Notes: a model not told the origin generated them from the sequence alone. A stretch of 64,000 bases of DNA from an uncultured Ellagibacter sp. (GCF_934643285.1 NZ_CAKUBT010000004.1:62001-126000); one strand, 5' to 3'. Positions 35,446 to 44,899 are shown, numbered from the stretch's first letter. Translations and numbers: made by a program.

Positions 35446-36465
35446 CTAGGAGCGCGAAATCATGTCGAGAAGCGCCTCGTCGGAGGGATTCTCGAAGCTA
35501 TCGAGCCTCTTTCTCAGATCGCGAAGGGTGCGACGCTCCGAGGAGAGCGATTCGGAGAGCTGCTTTCGGCGGGCGCGCTCCAGCACGCCGGTCTCTTCGA
35601 TCTCGCGCGCGATTCGCCCCGCCTTCTCCCGCGACTTCTCGACGTCGCCTTGAAGGGACTCGATTTCGTTCGCATGGGCATGGAGATAAGCCCTGACCTG
35701 GCCAGATCGATCCTGAGAGCGCAGAAACCCGCGGGAGGCGGCAACCCCGCGCGGGAAGGCGTCGGGGAAGCGGGAAACGAGCGCGTCGGCGCCCTCAATC
35801 GAACGTATGCCCATGCACCCCGAGAAAATGTCATGTCCCAACGATTCCGCCGACTCGGGAATGCGCGCCTCAGCGAGCGCACGACAATTGCGAAACGCCT
35901 CGGCGCCGATCGCGCGGACCGTCGCCGGCAGCATCGCCCGGGAAAGCGAGCCGCATCCCGCGAACGCCTCGGCGCCGAGCGACTCCAAGCGGGAAAACGC
36001 CGGCATCTCGCGCAAGCTGCCGCATCCGGAAAACGCGCTCGCTCCCACTTCGTAAACCTCATCACCCCCGTGCACGACTTCCAAGGAGGCGCATCGGGAA
36101 AACGTCGAGGGCGCAACCGCCATGAGCGCGCGCGGAAGCGCCGCCTCGCGAAGGAAGGCGCACCCCGAAAAGGCACGTTCGCCGATTTCGAACACGGACT
36201 CGGGCACAGCGATTTTGCGCAGCCCCGTGCAGTCCCGAAAGGCGGCCTTCCCGATCGACTCGAGCGTTCGCGGCAGCTCGATCGACTCGATTTCCCCATG
36301 GCCGCGAAATGCCTCAGGAAGAATCTGCGTTGCGCCGAAGGGCACGACGACGTGCGCCGCATCGCGGGAATAATAGCGCTCGAGCGTGAGGGAAAACCCG
36401 CAGCGCCCCTCATCTTCTAGGGGTGCGGGCACCGCGGGCTCGAATATATCGGCAAAAGGGTTCAT
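35446..36465 (-). CDS. BspA-type leucine-rich-repeat protein
   Basis: 339 residues without a signal peptide, so probably cytosolic. About seven LRR_5 (BspA/TpLRR) units occupy residues 45-255, with the repeating pattern of a beta strand, then IGxxAFxxCxxLxxIxLP (for example SIGKAAFRDCTGLRKIAVP). The C-terminal 80 residues are a charged coiled coil (EKSREKAGRIAREIEETG). The gene begins 14 bases after the radical SAM stop and shares its transcript. The function is unknown; a scaffold or partner-binding role in the radical SAM pathway is possible. Confidence 0.82.
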   Translation of the reverse strand: MNPFADIFEPAVPAPLEDEGRCGFSLTLERYYSRDAAHVVVPFGATQILPEAFRGHGEIESIELPRTLESIGKAAFRDCTGLRKIAVPESVFEIGERAFSGCAFLREAALPRALMAVAPSTFSRCASLEVVHGGDEVYEVGASAFSGCGSLREMPAFSRLESLGAEAFAGCGSLSRAMLPATVRAIGAEAFRNCRALAEARIPESAESLGHDIFSGCMGIRSIEGADALVSRFPDAFPRGVAASRGFLRSQDRSGQVRAYLHAHANEIESLQGDVEKSREKAGRIAREIEETGVLERARRKQLSESLSSERRTLRDLRKRLDSFENPSDEALLDMISRS

Positions 36466-36478
36466 CGAGTTCGAAATC

Positions 36479-37492
36479 CTAGAGCATCCAGCCCTTCGAG
36501 GGACCGTCGACGATTTCCCAACCAGACGCCAAAAACATTTTGCGCTGCTGCGCGAAGCTTGCACCGCGCCCGCCGTGCTCGGTGCGCTCCACCGTGTCAC
36601 GCGGGTTCGTCCCCACTTCCGCCCAGGCGAGGTTCGCACCCGACGCCGCCGTCATCACCGTGTTCGCCGAGCAGTTGAGGCGCGGCTCGATTCCACTTGC
36701 CAAACGGTAGATTGCCACCATGTTCGCGTTCGAAACGTCCGTGCGCATGCCCAGGTCGTAGAGCTGCGTGCCTGGAACGGCAACGCGCTTGCCCACGCCC
36801 GCCGACACGGGGTGCGTGCCGATGCAGCGGAAGGTCGCCTCGGTGATTTCCTCGGGCGTGTGCTCGGGGCCAACGGGTTCCACGCAGGTAGAGAGGCTCA
36901 TGCCCGCCGCAGCCAGATTCGCGAACGTCTCCATGCGCATCTCAACAGGGATTTCGGTATCGACGCCCTCACGCATGCGAACGGCATGGTACGCACCGTT
37001 CGCGCCCGCCGCCTTGAGCGCCGTCGTGCGCTCGAGCGTCATGTCGTCGGTGTTCACCAGAAGCGGCATGTCGTCGCCGATTACCTCGCGCACGCTTCCC
37101 ACCATGTCGACGAGTTTCTCGAAGCTGTAGCTCGCCGTGGTGAGCAAGAGCATGAGGTTCGCACCATCTTCCATGTAAATCTTCGCATACTCGAGCACGT
37201 CTTCCTTTGCCAGTTCGAACTTGCCCTTGCGCGAAGAGTTGCACGACGCGAACGAGCAGAACTTGCAGTTTTTCGGGCAGATGGTGGAGTTCAAGCCGAT
37301 CTGTGCGTGGATTTCCGCCTTGCCGTCGGCAGCGCGAAGGGAAAGCTCCTGGCCAGCCCAGCGGATATAGGCCGCTTCCTTCGAAGTTTCCTGCACCTGG
37401 TAGAGCTTGAGCGTTTCCGCCTCGGTGAGCCCCTTGCCCAAAAGGCCCCGCTCCACGATGTCGTAGATTTCCTCGTCGAATACCTGCGTCAT
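36479..37492 (-). CDS. BioB-like radical SAM protein, subgroup A
   Basis: 337 residues, TIM-barrel radical SAM enzyme. The [4Fe-4S] ligands are C72-C76-C79 (ICPKNCKFCS). The barrel resembles biotin synthase, including a Cys (C203 in LSTCVEPVG) at the place of BioB's second-cluster Cys188 and a C-terminal EVGTNPRDTVE motif. It is not a real biotin synthase: the BioB GGIVGLGE and RLSAGR stretches are replaced. AGGAGAGGG precedes the start. It follows the other subgroup A gene (38593-37613) and precedes the LRR gene in one operon. Reaction unknown. Confidence 0.85.
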   Translation of the reverse strand: MTQVFDEEIYDIVERGLLGKGLTEAETLKLYQVQETSKEAAYIRWAGQELSLRAADGKAEIHAQIGLNSTICPKNCKFCSFASCNSSRKGKFELAKEDVLEYAKIYMEDGANLMLLLTTASYSFEKLVDMVGSVREVIGDDMPLLVNTDDMTLERTTALKAAGANGAYHAVRMREGVDTEIPVEMRMETFANLAAAGMSLSTCVEPVGPEHTPEEITEATFRCIGTHPVSAGVGKRVAVPGTQLYDLGMRTDVSNANMVAIYRLASGIEPRLNCSANTVMTAASGANLAWAEVGTNPRDTVERTEHGGRGASFAQQRKMFLASGWEIVDGPSKGWML

Positions 37493-37612
37493 TGTCGTCC
37501 CTCTCCTGCTTTCACTGCGGCAGTCTTCCGCCGCATCACCATACGCTATCCGGTTAAGCGAGCGCGCAATCATAGGCGCCCGCTGAGACCCATCTTGGCT
37601 CGCCCGCGCTTC

Positions 37613-38593
37613 TTACCAAAACTTCGAAGGCCCGAAGGGGACCGTCCATTCTTTGTTCTCAAACTCCATGCGGCTTTTTAGGAGATCGGGGCCAAGGCCT
37701 CCCCTCTCAGTTTCGTTTTTGTCGTCGCGTGGGTTTGTCCCAACTTCGGCCCAGCTATGGTTGCCGCTGCCGAAGGGCATCTTCCCTTCGGGCGTCAGAA
37801 GGCGGAGGATATTGCCGAACACACCGATCTTCGACCAGCTGTAGCGCGGCGCATCGAACATCTTCGTGCCGGGAACGGCGATAAACCCGCCCGCAAAGCC
37901 CGACTCGGGCTCAAGCGATACCTCCCGCTCAAGCGCGGCGACGATGTCCTCGGCCCGAAGCCCTGGACGGATGAGTTCGGTGCACGTGGAAACCTTAAGG
38001 CCCGCTTCATGCGCCGCCTCGATCGTCTTCACGCGCGCATCAACGCTCAAGTTGTTAATCTCGCCCTCCCCCATGCGAATGGCATGGTAGACGCTCCCCG
38101 CACCTGCGGCCTTAAGCTCGCGCGCCATGGAGAGGTCGAAGTCGCCCATGTTCGCCATGATGGGGAAGTCCGGCAGCTCCTTGTGCGCAGCCTCGATGAA
38201 GCGCAGGAATTTCTCGAAGTCGTAGTCGACGGTGATCATGAGCGTCAAGACGTTCGCGCCGTTGTCGTAATAGTCGTGCGCGTAGTGGAGCACCGTCTCG
38301 ATCGGCATCTCATGACGGCCGTTCGGACGCGCCTCGTTGCCAACGGCGAACGAACAGAACTCGCAGTTGGCTGGGCAGGGATTCGCGTCCATGCCGATCT
38401 GCCCGTGCACCTCGGCGATGCCGTTCGCGGTTTTGAAATGACGCTCACGCGCGACGTAGTTCAAAATATGATCCTCAGGCGTGAAGGGCTCGACATCGCA
38501 CAGGTAAACTGCGTCCTTATGCGTGAGCGTTTTGCCGTCCATGCAGTAATCGGCGATGCGCAAGACCTCTTCGTCAACGCTTGGCAAAGGCAT
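37613..38593 (-). CDS. BioB-like radical SAM protein, subgroup A
   Basis: 326 residues. Radical SAM cluster C73-C77-C80 (PCPANCEFCSF). BioB-like barrel with C204 (VSTCTELIRPG) at the putative auxiliary-cluster position, SGNHSWAEVGTNPRDD near the C-terminus, and a final FGPSKFW resembling the neighbour's DGPSKGW. First gene of the radical SAM-radical SAM-LRR operon, divergent from the VWA/MoxR operon. The shared motif (38648-38668) lies between them. GAGGGGG lies 6 nt before the start. Confidence 0.85.
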   Translation of the reverse strand: MPLPSVDEEVLRIADYCMDGKTLTHKDAVYLCDVEPFTPEDHILNYVARERHFKTANGIAEVHGQIGMDANPCPANCEFCSFAVGNEARPNGRHEMPIETVLHYAHDYYDNGANVLTLMITVDYDFEKFLRFIEAAHKELPDFPIMANMGDFDLSMARELKAAGAGSVYHAIRMGEGEINNLSVDARVKTIEAAHEAGLKVSTCTELIRPGLRAEDIVAALEREVSLEPESGFAGGFIAVPGTKMFDAPRYSWSKIGVFGNILRLLTPEGKMPFGSGNHSWAEVGTNPRDDKNETERGGLGPDLLKSRMEFENKEWTVPFGPSKFW

Positions 38594-38647
38594 GGAAACC
38601 CCCTCGATTGATTCAAACCGAACTTAGTTGATATTAAGACGGAATCC

Positions 38648-38668
38648 CATATTAGACAATAGCCTATA
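38648..38668. promoter_or_regulatory. Shared operator-like motif, site B, between divergent operons
   Basis: The plus strand contains TTAGACAATAGCCTATA. Its core TAGACAATAGCCTATA matches site C (TAGACAATGTCCTATA) at 14 of 16 positions. It could control both the radical SAM operon (minus) and the VWA/MoxR operon (plus). The region also shares AATATCAACTA (minus strand, about 38627-38637) with the importer promoter. Confidence 0.6.
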
Positions 38669-38716
38669 GACAGCAGGGGTATCATGTTGGCGAAAGGCGC
38701 TTGAAGGAGGATGCCT

Positions 38717-39661
38717 GTGCCGCACGATACGGCAATCGAAGCAGAAAAAGAGCTCTCTGCGCTCGTGGAAGCGGGCGATGAGCGCGCCGTGGTCGACTGG
38801 CTCGAAGGCCCCCGGGCGGGACTCGTCGAGTTCACCGGGCGCTGCTTCAGCACGGCTGTCTCCTCGGGCATGGCGGATGCGTCCCTTCTTATGGGGCGAC
38901 TCGGCTTCCACCTCGCCGTCACCGATGATAAGGCGGCAAAGCGAGCTATTGAACAGGCGAAAAGCATGCGCGGCTTGCTTGGTTTCCTGGAGGACTATCG
39001 CTATTGCAAAGCCCAGCGAAGCTACTATCTTCCCGTCGTGGAAAGTGACGCGTCGCTTGGACCTATCGAGCAGCTGCTCGCGCACGGGCTGCTTTCCGCA
39101 AACGACAAGGCCGAGCTGCTCTCGCTCGCCCTGCGAAGCGACAAGCCCAAGCTCGCGCGCGCCTTGGCCGCGGGGGGCGCGCGACTCTCCGACGGCATGC
39201 GCGACGACGTCCCGGAAGATTTGCGGAAAAACAGAAGCGATCTCGCCGCGAGCGAGAAGGACCTCTGGGCGCGGCTCGCCACGCCGCAGCGCACCTTAGA
39301 GACGCTCTCGCTCATCTTCGAGCGCACGGAGGGGCACCCCTGTTCCATCCATCGCAGCTGGTGGGGATCGTACGGGCGCCAGCCGGAGTTCGCCTGCAAG
39401 CTCTCGGAGATCGCATGCCGCAGTTGCACCGAGGCGTGCGACTGCACAGCGAGCCTACTTGCGACGCTCGCCGCGGCAGGAACGAGCGCCCTTCCCGGTC
39501 TTTCCACTGTGCTCACCTGGGAAAACTTGGAACAATCCTGGCTTGACGACGCCCTTGCCGCCGCGCAGGGGGCGAACAACGCGCAGGGAGCCGCGCTCAT
39601 CATGCGCGCGGCGCAAAACGTTTCTTCCGCCGCAGACGAGCTCGACCTGCTGGAGTTCTAG
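38717..39661 (+). CDS. Hypothetical protein, ankyrin-like helical repeats
   Basis: 314 residues that I do not recognise. Mostly alpha-helical, with ankyrin-like stretches (IEQLLAHGLLSANDKAELLSLALRS and KPKLARALAAGGARLSDG) and a Cys cluster near residue 240 (SEIACRSCTEACDCTAS). The start is probably the GTG at 38717: AAGGAGG lies 6 nt before it and abuts the ATG at 38711. It is followed after 1 base by the VWA-like gene, so it is the first gene of the three-gene AAA/VWA operon and may be the adaptor or substrate of that pair. Confidence 0.75.
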   Translation: MPHDTAIEAEKELSALVEAGDERAVVDWLEGPRAGLVEFTGRCFSTAVSSGMADASLLMGRLGFHLAVTDDKAAKRAIEQAKSMRGLLGFLEDYRYCKAQRSYYLPVVESDASLGPIEQLLAHGLLSANDKAELLSLALRSDKPKLARALAAGGARLSDGMRDDVPEDLRKNRSDLAASEKDLWARLATPQRTLETLSLIFERTEGHPCSIHRSWWGSYGRQPEFACKLSEIACRSCTEACDCTASLLATLAAAGTSALPGLSTVLTWENLEQSWLDDALAAAQGANNAQGAALIMRAAQNVSSAADELDLLEF

Positions 39662-39662
39662 C

Positions 39663-40997
39663 ATGGCCCAAAACGCGCATCCCTCCGAGCTGCTCGACGA
39701 GGCGGCATCGCTCGCCGACAACATTGTCGCGCTTTGCCGCGACGCCCTGCTCACGAGCATCAAGTTCACGAACCGTCCGCTCGCGCGCCTGCCGCACCGC
39801 ATCCAGATGGACCGCGGCGGATGCATGACCGACGGACACGAAGCGCTCTTCTCCCCCGCCTTCGTTCTGAACAACTTCAAGGGTGCGCGGCAGGTCATCA
39901 CGCGCGCCTACCTGCATATGATCGCGCACTGCCTGTTGCGCCACCCCTTCCCACGCGCCGACATCGACCCGCTCACCTGGAGCGTTGCCTGCGATCTGTC
40001 GGTCGGCTGCGTTCTCGGCCAGCTGGAATGCGACGCGATCACCTACAAAGACGACGAGCGCGACTGCCGCATCTCCGAATGGGCACACCGCGTCGAGCAG
40101 CCGACTGCGCAGGCGTTCTACGCGCTGCTTGTGCGCGAGGGCCTAAGCCAGGAGGAGCTCGCCAAGCTGGAAATCGCCATCGGCATGGACAGCCACGAGC
40201 TGTGGTTCGAAAAGCCCGAGGGTCTCGAACCCGACCAATCGCAGACAGAGAGCAACGCGCAGCACGAGCTCAAGCAGCGCTGGGAGGAGATCGCCATCGC
40301 AACGGAGATGGACATGCAGCGCGAGCACGACACCGCGCCGAGCACCCTCACAAGCCAGCTTCGCGGCGCCCATGCAAGCACGATGAGCTTAGAAGAGCTG
40401 CTGCAGATCTACGCCGCGCCGCACGAGAGCATGACGCTCGACGACGAGGAGTTCGACTACATCTACTACAGCTACGGCCTGCGCGAGTTGGACGGGATCG
40501 CACTGGTAGAACCCCTGGAATACCGCGAGACACCCCAGATCAGGGACTTCTGCATCACCATCGACACATCCGGCAGCTGCAGCGGGCCGCTTGTGGAGGC
40601 CTTCGCGTCAAAGGCGTGCGGGATGCTTTTGGAGAGCGCGTCGGTGGGCGACGAGGCGCGCATCTGGATGGTGCAATGCGATTCGCAGGTGCAGAACACC
40701 CGCCTTCTGCGCACGCGCGACGACGTCGCCGATTGGCTTTCCTCGCTCGAACTCAAGGGCTTCGGAGGCACGGACTTCCGCCCCGTGTTCGAGCTGATGG
40801 ATCGCATGACCGACGACGGCACGGTGGCAAACTGGGAAGCGCTCATCTACTTCACGGACGGGCAGGGAACCTTCCCCGACCAGGCGCCGCCGTGGGATAC
40901 AGCCTTCGTCTTTGTCGACGAGGCGGGCTCATGCCCCGCATGGGCAACAAGGGTACTAACCTATTCCGACGAGCTTACGAGCGAAAGCGAGCGATAG
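39663..40997 (+). CDS. VWA/metallopeptidase-like protein (DUF2201 type)
   Basis: 444 residues. The N-terminal half resembles the DUF2201 metal-dependent peptidase-like domain, with H85 and H89 (HMIAHCLLRH) as a possible HxxxH metal site. The C-terminal half is a VWA-like domain with the MIDAS start D301-T-S-G-S (ITIDTSGSCSG) and GFGGTDFRPVFELM. VWA partners of MoxR ATPases (CoxE, CbbO, NorD, ViaA) help insert or remodel metal centres. Its stop is followed immediately by the MoxR start. Confidence 0.85.
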   Translation: MAQNAHPSELLDEAASLADNIVALCRDALLTSIKFTNRPLARLPHRIQMDRGGCMTDGHEALFSPAFVLNNFKGARQVITRAYLHMIAHCLLRHPFPRADIDPLTWSVACDLSVGCVLGQLECDAITYKDDERDCRISEWAHRVEQPTAQAFYALLVREGLSQEELAKLEIAIGMDSHELWFEKPEGLEPDQSQTESNAQHELKQRWEEIAIATEMDMQREHDTAPSTLTSQLRGAHASTMSLEELLQIYAAPHESMTLDDEEFDYIYYSYGLRELDGIALVEPLEYRETPQIRDFCITIDTSGSCSGPLVEAFASKACGMLLESASVGDEARIWMVQCDSQVQNTRLLRTRDDVADWLSSLELKGFGGTDFRPVFELMDRMTDDGTVANWEALIYFTDGQGTFPDQAPPWDTAFVFVDEAGSCPAWATRVLTYSDELTSESER

Positions 40998-42479
40998 ATG
41001 AACATCAAGCAGGCAAAAGAGCAGGTCAAAAAAACTTGCGTCGCGTACCTCACCAAAGACGCCTTCGGCGAGTACGTGATGCCTATCGAGACGCAGCGCC
41101 CGATTTTCCTTCTGGGGGCGCCTGGCATCGGCAAGACCGCGATCATGGCGCAGGTTGCGGCGGAGCTCGACTTAGGGCTTGTGGACTACTCTATGACGCA
41201 TCACACGCGCCAGTCGGCCATGGGCCTGCCGTTCATCACGAAACGCCGCTACGGCGAGCGCGACGTCGACATCTCGGAATACACGATGAGCGAAATCATC
41301 GCAAGCATCTACGAGAGCATCGAGAAGACGGGACGCAAGGAGGGCATCCTGTTCCTCGACGAGATCAACTGCGTAAGCGAGACGCTCATGCCCATGATGC
41401 TTCGTTTCCTGCAGAGCAAGATGCTCGGCAACCACCGCGTCCCCGACGGTTGGGTAGTCGTCAGCGCCGGCAATCCGCTCGAATACAACAAGAGCGCGCG
41501 CCAATTCGACGTCGTGACGATGGACCGTGTAAAGCGCATAGAGGTGGAACCCGACCTTGCCGCATGGCGCGAGTACGCCATGGCGTGCGGGGCGCATCCG
41601 GCGGTCGTTAGCTTCCTTGATATGCGCCCCGACTGCTTCTATTACATGGAGGCCAAGGGGCGAAGCCGCGAGTTTGTCACCGCGCGCGCCTGGATGGACC
41701 TCTCGAACATGATGCGCCTGTACGAGAAAAACGGCTTGGAAATCGACGACGAGCTGGTGAGCCAATACCTGCAAACGGCGTCGATCGCTTCGGATTTCTA
41801 CGTTTACCTGCGTCTTTTCAGCAGCTACAGCGCCGACTACCGCATCGAGGACATCCTTGGCGGCAAAGCCGATGAGTCTTTGCGCGAGAAGGCGGCGCAC
41901 GCCGGGTTCGACGAGCGAGCCGCCTTGGCCGGCCTTTTGATCGACACGCTCGCCGCCCATGCGGAAAGCGACGTCGAGCAGGAGCACGAGCTTGCCGAGC
42001 TTCGAGCGGCACTTGTTCGAGCCAAGGAGGAACCCGACCCCGCAGCTACGCTCTCACGCGAAGCCGATGAGCACGCGAGCAGACTCGAAGCGGACGCCGC
42101 GCGCTACCGAAATGACGTGCTCGCCCGCAGCGTCGAGCACGGCGCGATCGAGAGCTTGCGGGCATGGGCGGCGAAGCTCGGGGGCGGCGGCGCGAGCTTG
42201 AGGGATATTGCCGCGAGCTTCAACGAGAGGCTCGGCGAGCACAAGCGGCAAGGGGCGATAATCGAGACCGAGCTCACCTCCGCCCTCGATTTCATGGATG
42301 CAGCCTGGGGTGAAGGCAACGAGATGACGGTGGCGCTCAACGAGATGACTATGAACAAGACGCTTTCCGCCTTCATCGCGAAGCACGGCTGCGACGCCTA
42401 CTACAACCACAGCGAGACGCTCATGCTCGACGCACGCGCCGAGCGCCTCGCCGAGCGCCTGGCGCAACTCGAGGCGTAA
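40998..42479 (+). CDS. MoxR-family AAA+ ATPase
   Basis: 493 residues. Walker A GAPGIGKT (40-47), Walker B GILFLDEIN (about 115-123), sensor 1 VVSAGNP and the arginine-finger region MDRVKRIEV are intact. The C-terminal 200 residues are helical and charged (coiled-coil-like). MoxR ATPases act as chaperones in cofactor or metal-centre assembly together with VWA proteins, here encoded immediately upstream with no gap. The next gene (radical SAM) is convergent. Confidence 0.9.
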   Translation: MNIKQAKEQVKKTCVAYLTKDAFGEYVMPIETQRPIFLLGAPGIGKTAIMAQVAAELDLGLVDYSMTHHTRQSAMGLPFITKRRYGERDVDISEYTMSEIIASIYESIEKTGRKEGILFLDEINCVSETLMPMMLRFLQSKMLGNHRVPDGWVVVSAGNPLEYNKSARQFDVVTMDRVKRIEVEPDLAAWREYAMACGAHPAVVSFLDMRPDCFYYMEAKGRSREFVTARAWMDLSNMMRLYEKNGLEIDDELVSQYLQTASIASDFYVYLRLFSSYSADYRIEDILGGKADESLREKAAHAGFDERAALAGLLIDTLAAHAESDVEQEHELAELRAALVRAKEEPDPAATLSREADEHASRLEADAARYRNDVLARSVEHGAIESLRAWAAKLGGGGASLRDIAASFNERLGEHKRQGAIIETELTSALDFMDAAWGEGNEMTVALNEMTMNKTLSAFIAKHGCDAYYNHSETLMLDARAERLAERLAQLEA

Positions 42480-42576
42480 AAACGGCGGAGGCCTCCCATC
42501 TGGGACAACCCCCGTCGCCAACCTTCCCCTTTCGCGCCCCGCGCGTCGCACCCTGCGCCCCCGCGCATCGCGTCTC

Positions 42577-43641
42577 TTACTCGGAAAGCTTCGCTTCCAT
42601 ATATTCAGGGGTCAAATCGACATAGCTGCCGTCGCCCTTCATCAGACGACGAAATCCCGCCTGGTAGTAAAGCTCGCGCACCGCGGGAACGTCCAGGCCG
42701 CGGGCGGCGGAGGTGTCCTCGGCAGTGTCGCGCGGGTTGAAACCCGTCTCTGCGGTAACGCAGTTCGACCCGCTGACAAGGCTGATTAGGTTGGCCTCGT
42801 GATGGCCCATGTGAATAGCATGCGGACGATCGCACATGAGCAGCGTCTCGATTGCGTTCATCTGAGCCATGCGCAGGTTGGTGATCTCGTTTTCCAGCCC
42901 CTCGTAGCGCGTGCCGGGAACGCTCGTGCGTTTCATGACGCCCGTGGTGTCGAGTCCGCCGAAGTCCTCATCGCGCTGGCGAATTTCCATCAACCGCGTC
43001 GCAATGTCCTCGACCGGCGTCTCCGCACCGACCGGCTCGCAGCATTCCTCCACCTTAAGGCCGGCAGCATGCGCAGCGTGGATGGTCTGCTCGCGGCGTT
43101 CGGGCGTGATCTTGGTGAGGCAACCCTCGCCCAGGCGCTTGACATGATAGACGGCGGACACGCCCGCATCCTTGAGCTTCCTAAAGAATTTTTCCGTCGT
43201 GTCGCCGATATTGGAAATAAGGCGCACGTCAGTGGGAATGGCTGCGCGCACGGCCTTCACGCACTCGAGGTAGTGATCCTCGTCGAACGTGTTCATCGTC
43301 ATAAGGTAAAGCCCGTACAAGTCACCCCCCTTCGCGAACTCGACCGCACGGCGAACAACCTCGTCAACAGGCATAACGACGTGGTCGGTAAAGCAGGTGT
43401 GGCTCTTGCCGAAGCTGCAGAACTGGCAGTCCGCCTCGCACGGGTAGACTTCGATTCCAATCTGCCCCCAGATAGTCGCCGCATTGCCCGTCTTCTCGCG
43501 CTGGATGCCATCGGCCGCGCCGCGGATAGCCGTTGCCTCCGGGCTCGCCTCGTCACACTCCAGCATTTCCACAACCTCTTCGTAGGTAGGTGCCTTACCT
43601 TCCCACGCGCGGGAGATGATCTCTTCGATTTTTTTGTCCAT
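42577..43641 (-). CDS. BioB-like radical SAM protein, subgroup B, copy 3
   Basis: 354 residues. Radical SAM cluster C68-C72-C75 (PCEADCQFCSF), followed by an extra Cys, C83, shared by all three copies. A Cys pair, C200-C201 (VEECCEPVGAE), lies at the BioB Cys188 position. The C-terminus has SGSNCVTAETGFNPRDTAEDT and LTPEYMEAKL. It is the most divergent of three tandem paralogues of identical length (with 43755-44819 and 44900-45964). A GC-rich hairpin (43667-43690) sits just upstream in the intercistronic gap. Confidence 0.85.
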   Translation of the reverse strand: MDKKIEEIISRAWEGKAPTYEEVVEMLECDEASPEATAIRGAADGIQREKTGNAATIWGQIGIEVYPCEADCQFCSFGKSHTCFTDHVVMPVDEVVRRAVEFAKGGDLYGLYLMTMNTFDEDHYLECVKAVRAAIPTDVRLISNIGDTTEKFFRKLKDAGVSAVYHVKRLGEGCLTKITPERREQTIHAAHAAGLKVEECCEPVGAETPVEDIATRLMEIRQRDEDFGGLDTTGVMKRTSVPGTRYEGLENEITNLRMAQMNAIETLLMCDRPHAIHMGHHEANLISLVSGSNCVTAETGFNPRDTAEDTSAARGLDVPAVRELYYQAGFRRLMKGDGSYVDLTPEYMEAKLSE

Positions 43642-43666
43642 TCATCCCTCTCTCAGTGAATAGCCG

Positions 43667-43690
43667 TCGGGCGGACACGCGCCCGCCCGA
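43667..43690 (-). repeat. Intercistronic hairpin between radical SAM copies 2 and 3
   Basis: Arms 43667-43673 and 43684-43690 are perfect 7-base inverted repeats. No T-run follows, so it is more likely an mRNA-processing or stability element. Confidence 0.45.
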
Positions 43691-43754
43691 TATTTCTAGA
43701 CGCCAGTCTTTGCGCGGGCCTCGCACGAGCTTCACACGTCCGTGCCCGCATTCC

Positions 43755-44819
43755 CTACTCGGCGAGCTTCGCCTCCATGTATTCAGGCGTCAAATCAACG
43801 CGCGAGCCGTCCCCCCGCACGAGCATGCGGAATCCCGCCTGGTAGAACATCTGACGCACGGCAGGCACGTCGAGCCCACGCCCAGCGGAGGTGTCCTCGG
43901 CGGTGTCGCGCGGGTTGAAGCCCGTTTCCGCCCAGATGGTGTTCGCGCCGCTCATAAGGCTCACCGTGTTGGGCTCGTGCACGGCCATCCAGGGGAAGTC
44001 GTCCTGATCGACCATGACAAAAGTCTCGATCGCCCCGATGAGCGCGAGGCGCATGTCGGTGATCTCGTTGGCGAGGCCCTCATAGCGCGTGCCAGGCACC
44101 GAGTTGCGCTTCATGACGCCCGCGCAATCGTGCAACCCCATCTCGCGCCCGCGGGCCTGAATCTCGAACAAGCGCGTGGCGATCGCCTCGTTGGGCGTTT
44201 CGGCGCCGATGGGCTCGCAGCAGTCCTGGATGGAAAGACCCGCCTCGTGAGCTGCACGGATGGTTGCCTCGCGACGGTCGGGCGAAATTTTCGTGAGCTC
44301 GCCTTCACCTAAGCGCTTCACATGGTAGATGGCATTTAGGCCCGCCGCCTTCAACTGCTCGAAGTATTCCCTGTCGGTGTCGCCGATGTTGGAGACCAGC
44401 CGCGTGCTCGCGGGAACGGCAGCGCGCACGGCGCGCACGCAATCGAGGAAGTACTGCTTGTCGAACGAGTGCATGGTCATCAAATAGAGCGCGTACAGAT
44501 CGCCGCCCTTGGTGAACTCCTTCGCGCGCTTGACGACCTCGTCGATGGGCATGGTCACGTGCTCGGTGAAGCAGGTGTGGCTCTTGCCGAAGCTGCAGAA
44601 TTGGCAGTCCGCCTCGCACGGGTACACGTCGACGCCGATCTGTCCGAGCAGCACGGCGGCGTTGCCCGTCTTCGCGCGCACGAGGTCGTTGGCCGCCCCG
44701 CGCACCGCCGTCGCCTCGGGCGAGGCCTCGTCGAGCGCGAGCAGCTCCATGACTTCCTCGTACGTCGGCGCCTTCCCCTCCTGGGCGCGAGCGATGATCC
44801 CGGCGATCTCTCGTTTCAT
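43755..44819 (-). CDS. BioB-like radical SAM protein, subgroup B, copy 2
   Basis: 354 residues, paralogue of the genes on both sides. Cluster C68-C72-C75, extra C83, Cys pair at about 200-201 (IQDCCEPIGAE), SGANTIWAETGFNPRDTAEDT and LTPEYMEAKL. About 95 consecutive bases of its 5' end (near 44655-44750) are identical to the matching part of copy 1 (near 45800-45895), which shows recent duplication or gene conversion. Same strand as copies 1 and 3 with 80- and 113-base gaps, so probably one transcript. Reaction unknown. Confidence 0.85.
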   Translation of the reverse strand: MKREIAGIIARAQEGKAPTYEEVMELLALDEASPEATAVRGAANDLVRAKTGNAAVLLGQIGVDVYPCEADCQFCSFGKSHTCFTEHVTMPIDEVVKRAKEFTKGGDLYALYLMTMHSFDKQYFLDCVRAVRAAVPASTRLVSNIGDTDREYFEQLKAAGLNAIYHVKRLGEGELTKISPDRREATIRAAHEAGLSIQDCCEPIGAETPNEAIATRLFEIQARGREMGLHDCAGVMKRNSVPGTRYEGLANEITDMRLALIGAIETFVMVDQDDFPWMAVHEPNTVSLMSGANTIWAETGFNPRDTAEDTSAGRGLDVPAVRQMFYQAGFRMLVRGDGSRVDLTPEYMEAKLAE

Positions 44820-44842
44820 TGCGTTGCCGTCCTCTCTCTTTC

Positions 44843-44892
44843 AAGCCCTCCCGCAAGGGCGATTCCTCGACGGCGCCCTTGCGAGAGGGCTT
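44843..44892 (-). repeat. 19-base intercistronic inverted repeat between copies 1 and 2
   Basis: Arms 44843-44861 and 44874-44892 pair with a single mismatch around a 12-base loop. No T-run, so it may stabilise or process the mRNA. Confidence 0.7.
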
Positions 44893-44899
44893 TCCGTTT

